NCBI GenBank assembly: GCA_020081605.1
Contig: JAHREC010000018.1
Span: forward strand, 372,001-436,000
Source: Albifimbria verrucaria
Lineage: Eukaryota; Ascomycota; Sordariomycetes; Hypocreales; Stachybotryaceae
Direction of reading: 5' to 3'
Length of the DNA: 64,000 bases
Positions 58,524-64,000 of the stretch are shown one piece after another. Position 1 is the stretch's first letter. The number at the start of each line of letters is the position of its first letter. Below the pieces are notes generated by a model that was given only the letters and a program-made list of their open reading frames with translations, had not been told where the DNA came from and made no database searches. The position numbers and the translations under genes are program-made.

Positions 58524-60570
58524 CTAATTCGAACCAGGACGATCTGAGAGCTCAATCTGGCGACTGTCCGACACTGTACCCTGATTCCTAGTCTCTAATA
58601 CTCTTCTCTCTATCCCGAGGACGGCATCCTCTGTATTTGTCCTCAAATGGTGGGAACGAACGAACAGGTTCAATACCAAAGACAACCCGGCGAATGCAAC
58701 ATACTAGAGTGGACTGATGTTAGTAATCCAAGAAGTAGCCTAGCGTTGGTCAAGTTCATACCATAATCCATATCGTCCGGAGTGAGTTGTAGTAGGCTTC
58801 TCGAACAAAGTTTTGTTGACTGATGGGTAACGACCCGATAAGTTCTACACTGGCTGCAGCCTGGTCACCTTTGAACTTGCGTGCGAGTACGTCGCCAAGT
58901 TGTTCCCGAAGGTCAGAATAAGATTTGTTCATCTCATTCTGGAAGATGACCCTCCAAGAACTATGGAAACCGCATTGGCAATCGATCTGAGAAACCCCAT
59001 AGTTGCAATAACAGCAGCAGTGTCGCGTACTGTCATGGATGCTTGTGCAGCCAACACTGGCGGCTCTATATTCATACCGACCCCAACGCCTACAATGATT
59101 TCGAATATGAATAGTTTCGTAAGGTCTTTCCCAACGTCGAGGCTAATGAGCAGTCCGCTGCCCAGTGTCAACATAATTTGGGACACGTACATAATTGAGA
59201 GGTATTTTCCAGTCTTTTGAATAAAGACGCCAGAGAAGGCAGCTGCAAGGGAGCAAGCTACAATGATAGGCAATAGATGGAGGCCGGAACCAAGAGCATC
59301 GGCTCCAAGCACAGACTGGGAGTAAAGTGGGAGATAGTAAGTAATACCAGTGAAAACATAAAAGTTAAAGAGAATACCGCATACGCGGCTGAAGAGGAAG
59401 TAGTGGAGAAAAGGCGGAGGGGAATAATCGGGTTGAGAGACACTTTCCACTCAACAAGAACAAACATACCAACGGCCACAGCTCCAAAGACCGTGAGACA
59501 GATCACCGTAGCAGATGACCATGGATATGTTACGTCTCCAAAGTCAAGTCCTAAAAGGACCATTAAGACACCACCCACGATCAGAATTGATCCAGTCCAG
59601 TCAATCATCTTGAGCCCAGCCACCACGGAGGTCTTGGGACTTGGGATTCTGAGATAACCGAGCAAGACGAAGAAAACGACCCCGGAAACAGGCACTAAAG
59701 TAATTTTAATATTAGGGAAGCAGGCTTCGGGTAGTCTTCAACCATTAACACTTACAGTTGACCCAAAAACACCATCGCCAGCTAGAAGATGATTAAGCAT
59801 GCGTCTGAAGAGTAATAGCATGGCACTTCATAGACTTACCTCAGGCGCGTAGTTAGAATACCTCCAATCACTGGCCCTACAGCACTCATAATGGCCCAAA
59901 CAACTGATGTGATGGCGAGATAAAATCCTCTATCTCTCAAGGAAAACGTGTCGCAGATAATAACGTTAACCATGGTGCCCATTCCTGAAGCTCCTAAGCC
60001 TTGAACCGCACGACCAGCGACCACCGATTTCATGTCCTGAGCCAGAGCGCATACCAAGCTACCGACGGAGAATATAGCCACTGAGATGAGAATGATGGGT
60101 TTTCGACCCCAAATATCTGCCACGGTTCCCCATATGGGCGTACTGGCAGTATTGGCGAGTACAAATGCACTACCAATCCAAACATATCCTTGAACAGATT
60201 TGAATGAGCCGACAATGGCAGGGATAGCAGGGGTGACAATGGTCAGGTCCAATGCTGAAAGCGTCACAGATAGACAAAGTGGTGTCATGAGTAGCGCTAT
60301 AGCTGCTGCTGATCGATCCCTCTCTGGAGATACGGGAGGCTCGGCCGAAGAATCAGTGTTGTCAAGAACAGGTCGCAGCGTACGATCGCTCAATGTAGGT
60401 GCATGAGATTGTAGTGCATCGCCAGTGGTAGTCCCACTTCTATCATTGGGAGAACTGTTTTTGGCTGCATTTCGGCTCGACGATGCGTTGGAAAGGGCAT
60501 TCGCCATGGCACAGTCAAGCTCTGTCAATTCGACATTGCATTCGGCTGTTACAGTGCTCGCAATAGCCAT
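58524..60570 (-). CDS. MFS exporter, 14-helix DHA2 drug:H+ antiporter type
   Basis: The gene encodes about 600 residues in several exons. The first exon (60,570 to about 59,848) has a 95-residue Ser/Asn-rich cytoplasmic N-terminus. Helix 1 follows with LSALDLTIVTPAIPAI, then motif A (GTVADIWGRKPII) and motif C (WAIMSAVGPVIGGILT). A short exon encodes WRWCFWVNLP, then come the helices of the second half, including GITYYLPLYSQSVLGA and IGVGVGMNI-like segments. The tail NEMNKSYSDLREQL and a last exon near 58,705-58,524 are cytoplasmic. The family includes fungal toxin-efflux pumps of AflT/TRI12 type. Missing bases lie near 59,385 and 58,945 (G runs). Its likely role is export of the product of the neighbouring monooxygenase pathway, or general resistance. 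Confidence 0.88.
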
Positions 60571-61855
60571 ACTTCTCGTCGCCTATGGGCACAAGACTTC
60601 CAGTTGGTGTGATGATTTTTCACGTTGTGCGATACAGCCGGGTGCTGAAGTCAGAAAGTAAGAAGATTAGAGTGTCAGAAGACTGGCTCGTTGCCTAGTC
60701 ACCAGCTTTGTCAGCCTTGTCATACGATTCAACCAGTAGGATTGAAGCGATACTTTCTTACATATTTATGTTACGCGGTGAAACACTCTCAGGGAACTGG
60801 CAAACTTGTTGTGAGTTTAGAGCAATTGAGGTCTATCATATTAATAGGCACAGTGAGGATGCTGCCTCCATGAAACTCCATCAAGAGTCTACTGAAAGTA
60901 CTCATAAGACAGTTTTTCCTAACCCTATTTATGTAGCATTAAATTAAATGATTTGGATTTATACCGTTTGAATCTTGAGGGACCCAGTGAACACGAGTCA
61001 GCCTGTTCATATTCTGTCATAGAAGTCTATCTTACTCAACCGGAGAAGAGAACGCATAACTTTCGACAATATAGACATAGTCCAGGTCACGTGGCTAACA
61101 GACCAAATATCTTAGGAAATTGAGAAAATAAATTTTACTATTGATGACACAATATAAGGCTCTTCAATTGACAGTGTCAATTGTGCAATATTTGATGCAT
61201 CACGAGGCTACTCGCGGGGCGATTCTGCCTCATGGTTGATAGTCTATTCGCAATTAGAGCTTGGTCATTAATCCTTGGCCGTTTGGAACGTCTGAGCATG
61301 TCAAATTTGGTCTGTGTATCGTTCTATTAAAAAATTTGGTTTGAATATCACGGAATCTCGCCTAATACAAATAGCCTGGCACAATGTGAATAATCCAAGT
61401 CTCAACCATTAATATCATTAAATTCGACGTGTTCGCCACGTTCGTTAAGCGAACCGGGACCCACTCCAGCACAAATGCCCTATGTAGTCTCCTCTGTGTT
61501 CGAAATTGATTCTGTCCTGTCTCAGCCGGTAGGCGGCTAAATCATCCCGAACAGGCAGTTTCGGAAGTCTGTGAGCCGGGCCCAAGTCTGCGATGTGCTG
61601 ATTCATGGAAAAACAACTAGCGAAAACCTATTGTAAAGTTGTCCATTCCATATGTCGGAATTGCTGCCGCATACATCGACATGAGTCTCCAGTTTAAAGA
61701 CCCATTTCCTTTACTACGCCTCTGTCAACAAGCTACATAATCGCGCGCTCGTGATCTTGACAAGTAGACGGGATGCGCATTGAGGTTGCTGTGAACTGAA
61801 ACTTCAATTTTCCTAGGAATTTTGATTCTTCCTCACCAAATCATCAAAAATCAAC
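60571..61855. other. Divergent promoter region, no gene recognised
   Basis: This 1.3-kb region lies between the exporter start and the acetyl esterase start. Short frames near 60,691-60,947 lack domains. I saw no repeated motif. Confidence 0.4.
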
Positions 61856-62980
61856 ATGAAGGTCCTCCAATTGGCTCTCGCGGCGTCTACGGCTGTGGCA
61901 GCCATCATACCACACAGCCGTTCTGTGGTGGAAGAGGCCGTGCGTCAACCGCTCCTTGAGGTGATCCGAGTGAGATATGCTGATGCAATTTTTAGGCATA
62001 TAGATTTGTTGGTCGAGTGAACCCAGCGACTAAAGAGCTTACCTGGCCTAGCACGGGTGTCGCGTTCACCTTCACGGGCACGTCTGCCTCCATCAACATT
62101 AACGCTGTAAGCGGCGCCTCGAGCGTCGATTTATACATTGACGGGGGTGACCCAATCATCATTCCAAATGTGAACGGGACCTCGATCAACACTCCGAAAT
62201 TACCGCAGGGTACTCACACCGTTGAACTCCGGAAGCGTTCTGAGACATATTTTGGCACCTTCCGGATCGTTGATGTCACCACGGATGGCACACTTGGTGA
62301 GAGTGTGGCTCCTAAGCGAAAGATTGAAATCATAGGCGATTCAATCTCTGTCGGCTATGGCCTTGATGGTGTGCTCCCATGTACCGACTCTGCAGTTTTG
62401 CAAAACAACCCCAAGACCTATGGCGCAGTGGCTGCTCGGGCACTTGATGCGGACTACAGTGTTGTGGCATGGAGCGGCAAGGGATTGATCCGCAACTATG
62501 CTTCGACACCCCCGACACGCTGCCGCCGATGCCTGTCATGTACACGCGCTATGGGGCCAACGATATTGATAATAGCTTCACATTTCCTTCATCTTGGGTA
62601 CCAGATGCAGTGGTCATCAATCTTGGCACGAACGACTTCAGCTATCTGAACGTGCGACCCCTGTCGACCCTGAAGACCTTATCAATGCACTGGTCAAGCT
62701 TGTGAAGAGCATACATTCATACTATCCGGCAGCCCAGTTCTTTTTCGTGTCTTCACCAATGCTTAACGACAACTACCCTACCAGCGCAGATGCGCAAAAA
62801 TCCACTCATTTGAAAGTGCTGAAGGATTCAATCCAACGACTTTGTGGTGTGAAGGCCCACATTGTGGATTGGCCAGCCCAAGGGCCGGAAGTAGGCTGTG
62901 ATTATCATCCTACTGCCGCTACCCATGCTCAGGGCGCTGCGCTGCTGGAAGAGGCTATTAAATCTGCTCTAGGGTGGTAG
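61856..62980 (+). CDS. Secreted SGNH carbohydrate esterase, CE2-like acetyl esterase
   Basis: The gene encodes about 363 residues. A signal peptide begins MKVLQLALAASTAVAA. An unusually short intron (61,961-61,995, 35 nt, with branch-like TGCTGAT) separates it from the body. An N-terminal beta-sandwich (GVAFTFTGTSASI ... VDLYIDGG) precedes an SGNH hydrolase domain. That domain has GDSISVGYG near 62,337-62,363 (nucleophile Ser), NLGTNDF near 62,620-62,640, and DYHPTAATH near 62,900-62,926 (catalytic Asp and His). This layout matches CE2 enzymes, which remove acetyl groups from xylan or glucomannan. Bases are missing in C runs near 62,514 and 62,660; without them the frame is lost before the GTND block. 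It is likely a plant cell-wall enzyme. Confidence 0.9.
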
Positions 62981-63863
62981 GAAAATGCATATATACTGAG
63001 AGGCGCTCAAGCTACGTTGTTGAATAAAAAATTCCATGCTTGAACTGAAGATTCTTGTGCAAGCATATTCATTTTTCATAAGATTTATAGTGTATAGCGC
63101 CTTTCAGAACTTTGAACCTAACTGAGCAGCTATCAACCACGTCTTCAAAAAAAAGAAAATTAAAAAAAAAATTTAAAAAAATTCAAGGTCAGTCTAATAG
63201 GCAAGGTTCGATCATACGAGTGATAAAGCTCTATATTGAGTCCATTCAGTATACTTAGAATATATTTTCAATGAACCTTGAACGCTTCGACTCCTAGAAT
63301 TAGAGGCCTTTCCTCTACCAATGAAGCAGGCTTAGATTAGCTCTATGAAGTTGATGCTGAGTTCACGGTTTTATACAACAAAATTCACCTAAGCACTCCC
63401 TTGAAAGCGAGAGCGTATCTTTTCACCGAAAGATCATTATCTCTACATTTATGTTTTGTTTTGAAAAACAAAGTTAAGGAAAGAGTCCATGTACTTACCT
63501 GGAGAGGCCCTAAATATGGAATGGTCCTGAACCAGCAAACTTGTGGTGGAACCTAGCTACTCCGTAAATGTCAGCCGACATCCAGAAACTAGGATTTGCG
63601 TTTTCAGCTTGCGGTGAACTCAAACCGCTTACGAGAGTTTCCTAATACATATTAGTTGGTTATAAGGGCTCACGAAAGCAAGGATTAACTTCCCATCCTG
63701 AACCCGTAGCCCGTTGGTAAGATTTTCAAAGTAAGCTGCCTACTACCCCAGCCACAACATGAACATAAGAACTGGGAAATTTCCTCAATCTTTTCTTAAG
63801 TGTTCATTAGAAAATCCTGGTATCAATAAACTCGAGATTGATATCTCTACAGAAACTACCACA
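62981..63863. other. Intergenic region with an A-rich low-complexity tract
   Basis: A run of nearly pure A with few other bases lies at about 63,148-63,183, roughly 170 bp after the esterase stop. No gene is recognised. The last 200 bp should be the promoter of the partial gene at the window edge. Confidence 0.45.
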
Positions 63864-64000
63864 ATGCCCCATCCATACTTCTCGCACGCCGCGCTGGCTG
63901 TGGCACTTCTCCCCGGGCTTTTCGGCCTCAACGCCTTGCTACGACCTGAAGCAACTTTGGCTGGTGCACAAATCCCCGTGCCACCTCAGCCTGAGCCACG
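63864..64000 (+). CDS. Start of a gene cut by the window edge (membrane-associated, possibly DUF4267-like)
   Basis: ATG at 63,864 follows an ACCACA context and opens a frame that stays open to the end of the window (45 residues). The N-terminus is hydrophobic, with AALAVALLPGLFGLNALL then RPEATLAG. This resembles the first helix of small DUF4267-type membrane proteins (helix, then a G-L-x-L-RPE motif). The rest lies outside the window, so this assignment is tentative. Confidence 0.5.
   Translation, partial: MPHPYFSHAALAVALLPGLFGLNALLRPEATLAGAQIPVPPQPEP

Noticed and set aside
1..64000. Programmed frameshifting or insertional RNA editing to explain the breaks
   Set aside because: It would have to act at about sixty unrelated homopolymer sites across many genes. 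No nuclear system in filamentous fungi does this, and a sequencing cause is far simpler.

Overview
The window is nuclear DNA of a filamentous ascomycete (Pezizomycotina). The evidence is short 35-68 nt GT-AG introns with CTRAY-like branch points, Zn2Cys6 regulators, a fungal STAND receptor with a Goodbye domain, a fungal rhodopsin-domain membrane protein, and a multimodular non-ribosomal peptide synthetase (NRPS). A secreted NLP-type effector and a secreted CE2-type acetyl esterase suggest a plant-associated lifestyle. The species cannot be fixed from sequence alone.

Layout. 1-17.5 kb is the 3' part of a giant NRPS with five visible modules, A-T / C-A-T / C-A-T / C-A(N-MT)-T / C-A-T, plus a terminal cyclising condensation domain; its 5' end lies outside the window. 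18.2-19.5 kb is a seven-helix membrane protein. 21.7-27.9 kb holds two secreted type-B carboxylesterases around a small multi-span membrane protein. 28.1-32.2 kb is a long PLP-dependent group II decarboxylase. 33.4-34.2 kb is the NLP gene. 35.7-37.1 kb is a metal-dependent amidohydrolase. 37.6-40.2 kb is a divergent Zn2Cys6 regulator / short-chain dehydrogenase pair sharing a promoter packed with CCGCAA motifs. 40.4-45.0 kb is a NACHT STAND receptor. 46.9-49.0 kb is a second Zn2Cys6 regulator. 49.1-53.3 kb is a divergent AtuA-like (DUF1446) gene and a Dal5-type transporter. 56.2-60.6 kb is a Baeyer-Villiger-type monooxygenase and a 14-helix drug-type exporter facing each other. 61.9-63.0 kb is the acetyl esterase. 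A new gene starts at 63,864.

How the genes may work together. The NRPS should make an N-methylated, probably macrocyclic peptide. Three of its five A domains lack the Asp that grips the alpha-amino group of ordinary amino acids, so part of the peptide is probably built from non-alpha-amino acids. The nearby decarboxylase could supply an unusual building block, but that link is inference. The AtuA/transporter pair looks catabolic. The monooxygenase/exporter pair looks like a small secondary-metabolism unit.

Quality warning. Nearly every long gene is cut by single missing bases, always in the same direction and mostly in short homopolymers (about 60 sites, 24 of them in the NRPS). Adding one base at each restores conserved motifs without interruption. 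This pattern fits base-calling or assembly error far better than gene decay, so broken frames here should not be read as pseudogenes. I saw no tRNA, rRNA, CRISPR array or intact transposon.
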